A stretch of 10,706 nucleotides of DNA from JBDTGE01 sp050742975 (GCA_050742975.1 JBOGDQ010000189.1:1-10706), one strand, 5' to 3'. Positions 1 through 6,145 are shown, counted from the stretch's first letter. Numbers and translations are program-made. The notes: generated by a model from the letters alone, not told the origin.

Positions 1-85
1 CGCGGCAGAGCCGGTAGAGCCGCTGCGCGGCAGAGCCGGTAGAGCCGCTGCGCGGCAGATCCGGTAGAGCCGCTGCGCGGCATGA
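1..85. repeat. 25-bp tandem repeat, about 3.3 copies
   Basis: Three 25-bp units occupy 1-25, 26-50 and 51-75, with the start of a fourth at 76-82. Units 1 and 2 are identical; unit 3 differs at one visible base (GAT for GAG at about 60). Each unit begins CGCGGCAGA and ends GAGCCGCTG. Each junction forms a small perfect hairpin, GCCGC-TGC-GCGGC, at 19-31, 44-56 and 69-81. The array probably continues left of the window, because the first base is already in the repeat. The same GCGGCA core recurs further on, so this looks like a local expansion of a dispersed palindromic element. No coding role is seen. Confidence 0.9.
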
Positions 86-91
86 CCGGAA

Positions 92-106
92 GGGTGGTGT
101 CTACCC
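92..106. terminator. Weak hairpin downstream of the 72-residue membrane protein gene
   Basis: GGGTGG, a 3-nt loop and CTACCC form a 6-bp stem (one G-U pair when read on the plus strand) about 10 bp beyond the stop codon of the minus-strand gene ending at 117. On the minus strand the stem has one mismatch, and no U tract follows, so a terminator role is only a guess. Confidence 0.25.
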
Positions 107-116
107 AACTCGTCAG

Positions 117-335
117 CTATTTCCGGAGTCGCTGGTGTGCGCGTCGCACGTAGGCGGCCAACAGCACGGCATAGACCAGTACACCGACCACGACGAACCA
201 GTAGCGGCGGATAAGCACGAGGAAAATGATGATCGCGAGGGCGACAGGCACAGTTACAACGATGGTGAACAGGACGGACTGGCTACGGCTGAGTGGGTCC
301 GTGGGGTTGGGAACCTGGGCGGGCTCAGAGTTCAT
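117..335 (-). CDS. Small two-helix membrane protein (72 aa), function unknown
   Basis: The frame is open from 455, but I chose the ATG at 335 because it follows a strong purine-rich site (GAGGGGGACGAG) at the right distance; the upstream extension is Arg/Gly-rich and does not look like protein. The product has a polar, Pro-rich N-terminus (MNSEPAQVPNPTDP), a hydrophobic helix at about residues 21-42, a short RRYW turn and a second helix at about 45-63, then a basic tail (RRAHQRLRK). The positive charges at the loop and tail suggest a small inner-membrane hairpin protein. I do not recognise a named family. It is flanked on both sides by GCGGCA repeats. Confidence 0.7.
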   Translation of the reverse strand: MNSEPAQVPNPTDPLSRSQSVLFTIVVTVPVALAIIIFLVLIRRYWFVVVGVLVYAVLLAAYVRRAHQRLRK

Positions 336-713
336 CTCGTCCCCCTCACTGGTCCGCAGGCAGATCCCCTGTCGGGCGCCGCCATCCACCCGAGAACCGG
401 CACGAGTTCGTCCTTTCGCAGGATACTGTGCCAAGGACTGTGCACTAATCGGCACGACCGCGCACCTTTGGCGGCAGATGCGTGCAGCTCCGCGCGCACG
501 CTACGCGGCAGATGAGTACGGTGCCGCTACGCGGCATGTTCGTACTCAGTTCGTCCGTCGCCTACGTGCGGATGCGGCTCCGGCGAGTATCCAGCGCGTG
601 ACACGAAGTCACGGCCAGTTTCGTTCGGTTTGGTCGGCACCGCTTGGAGATCACGAGCCATCGTGTATTGCTCGCCAAGGATGGTGCGCCCAGAATCCAG
701 TAGGCGAACGTCG
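336..713. other. Gene-poor stretch with GCGGCA repeats
   Basis: No convincing gene is seen on either strand: the open plus-strand frames here are basic, low-complexity translations lacking a ribosome site. The stretch lies downstream of the minus-strand gene ending at 714 and upstream of the one starting at 335, so it should hold the latter's promoter. The clearest structure is the palindromic repeat cluster at 471-548. Confidence 0.6.
471..548. repeat. GCGGCA repeat cluster with a long imperfect hairpin
   Basis: GCGGCAGATG occurs at 471-480 and again at 505-514. From 513 to 548 the sequence forms a two-stage dyad: TGAGTACG pairs with CGTACTCA (outer arms 513-520 and 541-548), and inside it TGCCGC pairs with GCGGCA around a TAC loop (522-536). 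The inner stem-loop matches the junction hairpin of the tandem array at 1-85 apart from one loop base (TAC against TGC). This looks like one copy of a dispersed palindromic element. No transposase or coding content is linked to it. Confidence 0.8.
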
Positions 714-1163
714 CTACTTGCACGATGTGACCGACGAAATCCTCACTTCGTGGACTACTTGAGGGTCACCGACAGGGAATGTTATGCATCCGAGCGCGCC
801 GCCCCTGGCATTGGAGATTCGGGCCGTGTCGCCGTCGCAGAGCTCAAAGTTCTGCTTGACGCTGTGAGCGGGCGCGACAAAGGAAGCAGGTCGCAACGAA
901 CCGATCCGAACCGGGCTGGCGGTGTCGTTGACGATCCGAATCACACCGACATCGCCGGGCGGCGGGTCGAACCCGCAGCCGTGCGACTGGGAGTCCCCGT
1001 AGACAATCGCCGCACCGAAAGCGACGCCTACGACGCACGCAGCGACTACAAGTGCGATACGCACACGACGAGCTAGCCGGGATTTCCGTGGGACCCAGCC
1101 TGTCGGTGGCTTCGGCCAACCTCGGACGGGCACCCAGCCTTGATGGCGTTGGCCCACCCTCAC
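714..1163 (-). CDS. Single-pass membrane-anchored protein with four extracytoplasmic cysteines (149 aa)
   Basis: The start is the GTG at 1163; no strong ribosome site is visible, so the exact start is uncertain. The N-terminus carries repeated Gly-Trp motifs (QGWVPVRGWPKPPTGWVP), a style common in actinobacterial membrane proteins. A basic stretch (RKSRLARRVR) and one hydrophobic helix (about residues 35-55) follow. The rest should lie outside the cytoplasm: a small beta-rich domain with C63, C109, C126 and C148, which could form two disulfides, and a segment VIRIVNDTASPVRIG typical of beta-sandwich-like actinobacterial proteins of unknown function. C43 is inside the helix. I can assign topology but no function. 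The gap to the neighbouring minus-strand gene (378 bp, with repeats) argues against a shared operon. Confidence 0.75.
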   Translation of the reverse strand: MRVGQRHQGWVPVRGWPKPPTGWVPRKSRLARRVRIALVVAACVVGVAFGAAIVYGDSQSHGCGFDPPPGDVGVIRIVNDTASPVRIGSLRPASFVAPAHSVKQNFELCDGDTARISNARGGALGCITFPVGDPQVVHEVRISSVTSCK

Positions 1164-1263
1164 ACGGTACGTGTCGCTCGGGGGGACCGGACGGACAGCC
1201 TGGTATCACCTGATCAACTTCGGCGCACCCTGTTACCGGATTTCGGCAGATCCGATTGGCACT

Positions 1264-1303
1264 TGTCGATCGACACGCGTGCGATCGCGTTCACGTGAAC
1301 GCG
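1264..1303. promoter_or_regulatory. Cluster of four linked palindromes, candidate protein-binding site
   Basis: Within 40 bp there are four perfect palindromes: TGTCGATCGACA (1264-1275), CACGCGTG (1274-1281), GCGATCGC (1281-1288) and the 18-bp CGCGTTCACGTGAACGCG (1286-1303). They overlap end to end. The site lies about 100 bp upstream of the minus-strand start at 1163, a place consistent with an operator. Which protein would bind is unknown, and GC-rich DNA makes short palindromes common; only the 18-bp one is clearly notable by itself. Confidence 0.45.
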
Positions 1304-1340
1304 CTGCGCGCCGAACTGCCATCGTGCCGCCGTCAACGAT

Positions 1341-1458
1341 GGTGCAAGTCTGCGGCTGTGACGTCCGACGTGCAACAAGATCCTCACCGACACGCAGTCG
1401 GGCGTCGATCTTGGTGCAAGGTGCAAGTACGTTGCTGCGCACACCGAAGTGCACCAAG
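1341..1458. repeat. GGTGCAA direct repeats and a CTTGGTGCA inverted repeat
   Basis: GGTGCAAG occurs at 1341-1348, 1413-1420 and 1420-1427, the last two forming a 7-bp tandem. GTGCAA also occurs at 1370-1375. CTTGGTGCA (1410-1418) is matched by its exact reverse complement TGCACCAAG (1450-1458) across a 31-bp spacer. This could be a set of half-sites for one regulator or a folded transcript. No family is recognised. Confidence 0.45.
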
Positions 1459-1504
1459 GTCGCCCCGCCGCCAGACCGCAATTCGGCACGACCGAGCGCT
1501 ACCC

Positions 1505-1551
1505 GCGGCATGAGCGGACGCTATGCCGCAGCACGAATGGCGGCAGATGAG
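1505..1551. repeat. GCGGCA-type palindromic repeat, third cluster
   Basis: GCGGCAT, a bulged G, AGCG, a GA loop, CGCT and ATGCCGC form an 11-bp stem with one bulge at 1505-1529. It is followed at 1540-1551 by GCGGCAGATGAG, identical over 12 bp to 505-516. It belongs with the elements at 1-85 and 471-548 and lies just upstream of the gene starting at 1588. Confidence 0.75.
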
Positions 1552-1587
1552 GGTGATTCGCCAGCCGTTCTTTGAGACAGTGGTGCG

Positions 1588-1986
1588 GTGGAATCTGATC
1601 CGCCGACCCGCGCGGAGGTCGAGGCGTGGTGGCGAGATGTGCTCGCTGGGACGGTCACTCGGGAGGCGGCCCACGACTGGGCCGAGCCGCTGATGTTCGC
1701 GGAGTATGAACCAGACGCGAAGCCGGATGTCCTGGCTATGTCCGGCGTGCAATACCTTCACGGGTTCGACTTGACCTCCGAAGACGCGGAACATCGCTTC
1801 CTAGCTCATGGCCTGCCCGGCTACTACCTCAAGACGATGGCCGACATTGAGGCTGACCTGGACCGTTGGCTCGCCAACTGCCGCGAGTACAACGCAGACC
1901 CGAATGGCTGGCTCGCGCGGGTCAGGGCACGGGCCCGGCGGCACGACGGCGGTTCAGACTCGGCCGGTTCACCCTCTACGACATGA
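1588..1986 (+). CDS. Small acidic protein of unknown family (132 aa), possible immunity-type protein
   Basis: The frame begins with GTG at 1588 (MESDPPTRAEVEAWWRD), without a clear ribosome site. The product is acidic and Trp-rich with helix-forming segments: EVEAWWRDVLAGTVTREAA near the N-terminus, a middle YLHGFDLTSED stretch and a C-terminal MADIEADLDRWL helix. Its size, acidity and layout resemble small actinobacterial proteins that are sometimes immunity proteins; this is inference, as I do not recognise a named domain. The last ten or so residues (SDSAGSPSTT) are encoded by DNA that in another frame belongs to a broken GNAT gene, so the native C-terminus may have been lost and the present tail may be accidental. 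Residues from about 1 to 120 look genuine. Confidence 0.65.
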   Translation: MESDPPTRAEVEAWWRDVLAGTVTREAAHDWAEPLMFAEYEPDAKPDVLAMSGVQYLHGFDLTSEDAEHRFLAHGLPGYYLKTMADIEADLDRWLANCREYNADPNGWLARVRARARRHDGGSDSAGSPSTT

Positions 1987-2241
1987 AGAACGCAACAGCA
2001 ACGCTGGGTTACCGAGTGGCAGAGCATGTCGCCGGCCGCGGGGGTGGCAACGGCGACTGTGCGAGAGCTGTGCCGGCTGGCGAGGGAGCAGCACGGGCTG
2101 CATGCACTGACGGCGGCCACCTCCAGCGAGAATGAGGCGTCGCGGAAGGTGCTGACCAAGGCCGGGTTCATACCTGTCGGCCCAGCCGACATCGGCGGCA
2201 AGCAGGGCACGTTGCACCGGCGGGACCTTGCTGCGCAGTGA
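1959..2241 (+). pseudogene. GNAT N-acetyltransferase remnant, 5'-truncated and frameshifted
   Basis: Two adjacent frames together spell the C-terminal half of a RimJ/RimL-like acetyltransferase. The first frame (from 1959) reads LGRFTLYDMKNATATLGYR and VAEHVAGRG. A run of five G at 2040-2044 then shifts the frame, and the second reads GVATATVRELCRLA, TSSENEASRKVLTKAGF and RRDL to a stop at 2239-2241. GRGVATA is the acetyl-CoA binding (Q/R-x-x-G-x-G/A) loop and N-x-A-S-x-x-V-L-x-K-x-G-F is the family's late motif. Four G instead of five would restore one frame. The first 80 or so residues of a typical 170-residue protein are absent, replaced by the end of the preceding gene. It is probably non-functional. 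A start at 2026 could give a 71-residue fragment, but it would lack most of the fold. Confidence 0.85.
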
Positions 2242-2250
2242 TCTTGTTCA

Positions 2251-2267
2251 GCCGCCGGCGTGGCGGC
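2251..2267. terminator. Small GC hairpin between convergent genes
   Basis: GCCGCC, a 5-nt loop and GGCGGC form a 6-bp perfect stem just after the GNAT remnant and just beyond the stop of the convergent acetyltransferase gene. The place suits a bidirectional terminator, but no T tract follows on either strand. Confidence 0.35.
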
Positions 2268-2279
2268 GTGCCGTGCCGC

Positions 2280-2846
2280 TCACAGATCAGAGGTCGTCGT
2301 GGACTGCAAGTGCCTGCGCACCACGTAGCCAGGGCCGGTCACGACGGTGAGCGGTGGCACGTCCTTCGCGATGACAGCGCCCGCGCCGACGACTGAATCA
2401 TGACCGATGGTCACGCCCGGCAGAATGGTTGCCGCAGCACCGATCCAGACGTTCGCCTCGATGACGATCGGTGCCACGGCGATGAACTCGTACCGTTCTG
2501 TCGGCTCAACGGGATGGCCCTCGGTAATGAGGGTGACCTTGGGGGAGATCATCGTTCGGTCGCCGATCGAGATTCCCCCAAGATCAAGAAACGAACATGC
2601 CTGGCCTACCGAGGTTCGCACGCCGAGCTTCGTCCCGACGCCGGTGGTGCAGTAGAACGGCGGGTGGATGAACGATCTCTCCGGGTGCGGATCATCGAGA
2701 AGTTCGCCGAGCAGCGCGTGCCGCGTGTCGACGTCGCTGAACGGCAAGACGTTCAACCGCGAGGTCAGCTCCATCGCGACCTGAATGCGCTCGAACATGG
2801 CTCGCCACTCGGGCGACCGGATCGCAATGCGTTGCTCCGAAAGCAT
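2280..2846 (-). CDS. Hexapeptide-repeat sugar O-acetyltransferase (maltose/galactoside acetyltransferase family)
   Basis: This protein should transfer an acetyl group from acetyl-CoA to a hydroxyl of a sugar or similar acceptor, in the cytoplasm as a trimer. I chose the ATG at 2846 (188 aa, the usual length); the frame is open to 2945 but the extension is not family-like and overlaps the neighbouring VOC gene. Residues 1-50 are the helical N-terminal segment of the maltose acetyltransferase type (SPEWRAMFERI). A left-handed beta-helix follows, with hexapeptide turns such as GGISIGDRTMISPKVTLIT, ANVWIGAAATILPGVTIG and DSVVGAGAVIAKDVP. H111 in EGHPVEP matches the catalytic His of the family. 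The end GPGYVVRR is also typical. It lies convergent to the GNAT remnant and back-to-back with the VOC remnant. The acceptor cannot be told from sequence. Confidence 0.9.
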   Translation of the reverse strand: MLSEQRIAIRSPEWRAMFERIQVAMELTSRLNVLPFSDVDTRHALLGELLDDPHPERSFIHPPFYCTTGVGTKLGVRTSVGQACSFLDLGGISIGDRTMISPKVTLITEGHPVEPTERYEFIAVAPIVIEANVWIGAAATILPGVTIGHDSVVGAGAVIAKDVPPLTVVTGPGYVVRRHLQSTTTSDL

Positions 2847-2918
2847 GGCTCGATGCTCGCACAACGGTGTAGCCGACTCCGGACTGAATCGGCAGCCAAC
2901 TGGTGGAGGATGGATCCC

Positions 2919-3217
2919 ATGGCACACGTACGACGCTTCGACCACATCGGCAGCCGCCGGACGGGGGGTCCCGGCTGGAGCTCGCGAGCTTCGTTACGCC
3001 CGACCACGTGCTCGGATCGCCCGCAGCGATGGCCAACGAGCTTGGCCTGCGCAACGTGTCCTTCGAGGTGGACGACCTCCAGGCGGCCGTCGATGAGTTG
3101 GCTGCCGATGGGTACGGGCTCGTCGGCGGCGTCGGCGAGTACGAGCACAGCGTGCGGATGGCCTACGTGCGCGGGCCCGATGGCATCATCGTGTCCCTGT
3201 TCGAGCAGATCGGCTGA
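2919..3217 (+). pseudogene. VOC (glyoxalase/bleomycin-resistance fold) gene with internal deletion
   Basis: An intact ribosome site (GGAGGA at 2905-2910) precedes an ATG at 2919 that begins MAHVRRFDHIGS, the first beta strand of a VOC protein with its metal-ligand-type HIG motif. Directly afterwards the match jumps to another frame, reading QPPDGGSRLELASFVTPDHV, then AAMANELGLRNVSFEVDD, the second paired half, and AYVRGPDGIIVSLFEQIG to the stop at 3217. Compared with usual VOC proteins of about 145 residues, roughly 45-50 residues between the two parts are missing and the frame changes near 2949-2956. A frame starting with GTG at 2903 would give 104 residues, but its first 17 or so are not family-like. 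The gene is probably dead. Confidence 0.85.
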
Positions 3218-3266
3218 TGCGCCGAGGAAGGTCGAGTTGGTCGTGGGGACCTGAAGTGTCTGACTT

Positions 3267-6095
3267 CTAGAAGGGAGCCTCTTCGAGAAGGGTCCTCTGC
3301 TTGGCCACTCCACCGGTGAGCTGCTTCAGGTTCAGTGCGCCCTTGTCGGAGAAGCCGAGCGTCTTGTAGAGGCCCTTGGCCTTCCAGTCCTGCGCCTGCT
3401 CGAACAGCCCGCCTTTCTTCTCGCCCTCGGCCTTGAGGTGCAGGTTGAAGTCCTCGATCGGTACTACCGTTCCGGTTTCGGGGATCTTGACCCTCTTCGG
3501 GAACCGCGCCGCGATCTGAGCAGTGCTGTGCTGGGCGACGTCGCCGGAGATGGTGTCGAACACAGCTTCGCGCGACATCTTCGACGTCTCGGCGGACCAC
3601 TCCAGGCCCAGCTGCCCACCCGCGTTCATCATGTTGGAGTCGCCGTAGACCCGGCCCAGAGCTGTCCCGGTCAGCGTCTCGACCTCGAGCCCCTCCTTGC
3701 AGAACCAGTCGTGGAAGAACTTGGTGGACGCGCCGATGTAGGCGTTGCTCAGCAGCTCCTTCAACGATGCCAGGTTGAATTCCGCGGCCGAGTTGCCGGC
3801 CTCGTCGCCGGTGATCGCGCCCTGCCCGCTGACGCCGATCGCGGCGTCGTAGGCGGTGTTCTTCATGATCGCGGATTTGAGGGTGTACTTCTTGCCGAAG
3901 ACGTTCTTGGACGCGAACTTCTTCGCGACGAGAACGTCAAACTGCTCCTGTGCCTTTCGGGCGCTCAGACCGAACTGCTCCTGCGCGGTCTTGACGTCCA
4001 TCTCGACGAGTGCGCCCTGGGTCTTGGCCAATGCACGCCAGCGCACCATGAAGTCGATCGCGGGCGAGGTCTGCATACCCATGCCGGACGCCGCGTCGCG
4101 CGCATCGGTGATCTCGCCCCGGACGCCCTTGTCGTGCAGCGCCTGGGGATTGGACGTCAGATCCAGACCCGCGGCGTGGACCGCCATCGCCCACTGTGCC
4201 TGGGCGGCATCGCTCGAGCCGAGGTTGTGTCCCTGGTTGCTCAGCCACAGGGTGAACCATTGCATGATCTTCGTCTTGTCGATCAGGTGACCGGCCGCGA
4301 AGGAGTCCTGCAGGTAGTGCTCGCCGAAGCTGTTCTGGATCAACGCCTGGTTCCCCAGCTTGTCGGCGTGCTCGGTCGCCTGCTGCTTCTTCGTCGGATC
4401 CAGCTCGGCCTCTGCCTTGTCCCTCCAAGCCGCGGCCTCGGTGGCAAAGGCAATCGCCTTGTCGTGATAGCCCGCCCACTGCGCCCAGCTCGCCGGTGCG
4501 AAGTGGCAGGCGTTGCGTTCCAGGGCTGCGAAGTACTGCTCGTTCTCCTCACCCTTGCGGGTGGTCGCGACATTCACCTGCCGCTCCGTGCGAATCTCGT
4601 ACGCCTTCTCGTTGACCGCCTGTCCGCGGGGACCCTGCGCTCCCTGGAAGTCGTCATCCACGGTCTTGGTCGCGAGCTTGTTCTTCTTGCCGCCCTTCGG
4701 GTCGAGTTCGGCGCGTAGGTTGCCGAGCTCGATGTAGAGCTGCTGACGGACGCCCTGCAGCAGGCTGAGCACGGCGGCCTTCGGCGTCTTCTCGATGGCC
4801 TCAGGATTGCCGAACAAGTCGGGCATCGTGTTCATTTCGCTGTAGGACAGCACAATCGTTCCGTCCAAGCAGGTCAGCACGACGATCGGGACGTCGTACT
4901 CCTGGTCCGTCAGATCGCGCGTTGGCCCGGCGTGGTCCGCTGCCGGGCCGTCGCCGTAGGTATCCTGCTGACCTTCCTTGGCCTTGCCCTTGTAGACCTT
5001 GCCCATCTGGTCGGCCATGCCGTTCAAGGCTTCCGGGTCCTTGCGGTAGCGCCACAGCCTGGCCATCTCCATGTCGACGAGGTGTAGTACCTCATCGAGC
5101 GACTCCTTGGTCTTGTCCTGCTTCTGCAGGCCACCACCCTTGCCGTTCTTGATGTTCTTGGCCTGCCCGGCGTTGTTCTTCGCGTCGCGAACCGCGGGGA
5201 TCTTGGCGAGCTGACGGGGCGGCAGTTGGCCCAACATGTAGTGCTCGAAAGCAGCGTGTCGCTGGATCAACGGGCCCTCGGTTGACCGCCGGATCCCGCC
5301 CACCGCACTAGCGAAGTGGGCTGCCGGCTGGTGCGTGCTGCGCCGAAGGCGTGCGGCACCTTGTTGGACGGTGTGGGTCAACTCGTGCGCGAGAAGGTGC
5401 AGCCCGGCGTCGGTATTCGTGTCGGGCATGCCGTCGCGGAAATAGACATTGCTCCCATGCGTGAACGCCTGGGCCGACATCAAACGATTCAGTGTCCGTG
5501 CGGATGGCCCGGCATGCAGGCGAATTCCGGAAAGATCCGCCCCAAAGGCGTCCTCGAGGCGCGAGCGGATCCCCTCAGCGATCGGCCTTCCGGAGCCCGG
5601 GTTCGCCAGCTGTGATTCAGTGGTGCGATCGACGTCGCCGCCGGCCATGCCGATCGGTTCGTGATCGCCGTGCTCGCGCGAGTGACCCGCATGGCGCAGA
5701 ATCCCCGAACTGGTACATCCGTCGTGAGTGCAGTCTGCGCCGTGTTCGTGCTGACGAGCGACTAACCGCGAGATGAATGTCGTGGTCGTGGACGCGGTCG
5801 CGCCGTCGTCGCTCGCGAAATCGCTTGCACGCCTGCGGCGCAGGGCCGTGACCACGGACGCGGCGACCCGTTCTGCCTCGGTCTCGGCCGGATCGCTCGA
5901 AGATCCAACGGTGAGTTTGCGCTGAATCGCAAAGGCCAAACCTGGCACCGGCACCATCGCGACGGTTTCGACCGGTGCACGCACAACCTCGGGCGTGGAA
6001 CCGGGATTCCGATCCCGATCGGGGACGCCAGCTTCTCGGCTAGCACGGGCACTCTCCACGGCACTCCCAGCGTATTTCCACCATCGTGACGGCAT
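3267..6095 (-). CDS. DUF4157 protein with phospholipase C/P1-nuclease-like C-terminal motif, putative secreted toxin (942 aa)
   Basis: Start chosen: ATG at 6095; a TTG at 6122 is in frame, and no start has a good ribosome site. Domains in order: residues 1-55 leader without a signal peptide; 57-82 AIQRKLTVGSSSDPAETEAE, the pattern that often precedes DUF4157; 116-145 a His/Cys cluster; about 168-250 DUF4157, with IRLHAGPSARTLN, AFTHGSNVYF and H237-E-L-T-H241, a zinc-protease-like motif; 280-520 a charged linker; 525-700 a helical part with NACHFAPASW (H531, W537, H544) and H593-x3-D597-x5-H603. That last spacing matches zinc-dependent phospholipase C and S1/P1 nucleases. Residues 690-942 are unassigned. 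Established: DUF4157 proteins are often encoded with extracellular contractile injection systems. Inferred: this is a cargo enzyme that attacks lipid or nucleic acid. The gene stands alone, with no structural genes or clear immunity partner. The unusually high Lys content is odd for this GC level. Confidence 0.9.
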   Translation of the reverse strand: MPSRWWKYAGSAVESARASREAGVPDRDRNPGSTPEVVRAPVETVAMVPVPGLAFAIQRKLTVGSSSDPAETEAERVAASVVTALRRRRASDFASDDGATASTTTTFISRLVARQHEHGADCTHDGCTSSGILRHAGHSREHGDHEPIGMAGGDVDRTTESQLANPGSGRPIAEGIRSRLEDAFGADLSGIRLHAGPSARTLNRLMSAQAFTHGSNVYFRDGMPDTNTDAGLHLLAHELTHTVQQGAARLRRSTHQPAAHFASAVGGIRRSTEGPLIQRHAAFEHYMLGQLPPRQLAKIPAVRDAKNNAGQAKNIKNGKGGGLQKQDKTKESLDEVLHLVDMEMARLWRYRKDPEALNGMADQMGKVYKGKAKEGQQDTYGDGPAADHAGPTRDLTDQEYDVPIVVLTCLDGTIVLSYSEMNTMPDLFGNPEAIEKTPKAAVLSLLQGVRQQLYIELGNLRAELDPKGGKKNKLATKTVDDDFQGAQGPRGQAVNEKAYEIRTERQVNVATTRKGEENEQYFAALERNACHFAPASWAQWAGYHDKAIAFATEAAAWRDKAEAELDPTKKQQATEHADKLGNQALIQNSFGEHYLQDSFAAGHLIDKTKIMQWFTLWLSNQGHNLGSSDAAQAQWAMAVHAAGLDLTSNPQALHDKGVRGEITDARDAASGMGMQTSPAIDFMVRWRALAKTQGALVEMDVKTAQEQFGLSARKAQEQFDVLVAKKFASKNVFGKKYTLKSAIMKNTAYDAAIGVSGQGAITGDEAGNSAAEFNLASLKELLSNAYIGASTKFFHDWFCKEGLEVETLTGTALGRVYGDSNMMNAGGQLGLEWSAETSKMSREAVFDTISGDVAQHSTAQIAARFPKRVKIPETGTVVPIEDFNLHLKAEGEKKGGLFEQAQDWKAKGLYKTLGFSDKGALNLKQLTGGVAKQRTLLEEAPF

Positions 6096-6145
6096 CGAAC
6101 GCAGCCCGGGACCGGCCCTCAACCACGTCCGATCCGTGCAGACTT

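Larger units (their letters stand above)
1164..1587. other. Divergent intergenic region, palindrome-rich, no gene seen
   Basis: This 424-bp stretch lies between a minus-strand gene starting at 1163 and a plus-strand gene starting at 1588, so it should carry both promoters. The open frames across it are Arg/Ser-rich and look non-coding. It holds a cluster of linked palindromes (1264-1303), repeated GGTGCAA words with an inverted copy (1341-1458), and a GCGGCA repeat hairpin (1505-1551). Confidence 0.6.

Noticed and set aside
1..85. CRISPR array
   Set aside because: The 25-bp units follow each other directly with no variable spacers, and no cas gene is present.
226..1076. Overlapping plus-strand frames in the left part
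   Set aside because: They are Arg- and Ala-rich translations without ribosome sites or motifs, opposite to or between the two minus-strand membrane-protein genes.
2400..3254. 284-codon plus-strand frame across the O-acetyltransferase gene
   Set aside because: It is antisense to a clear hexapeptide acetyltransferase; only its small MAHVRRFDHIG part is real, as the start of the VOC remnant.
3253..3273. GAAGT-GTCTG-ACTTC hairpin and CTTCTAGAAG palindrome at the end of the DUF4157 gene
   Set aside because: The stems are only five base pairs, overlap the stop codon and have no T tract; too weak to call a terminator.
3438..4718. Long plus-strand open frame (426 codons) antisense to the DUF4157 gene
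   Set aside because: It is the mirror of GC-biased codons in the true gene. Its translation is Leu/Arg/Gly-rich with no recognisable domain and no ribosome site.
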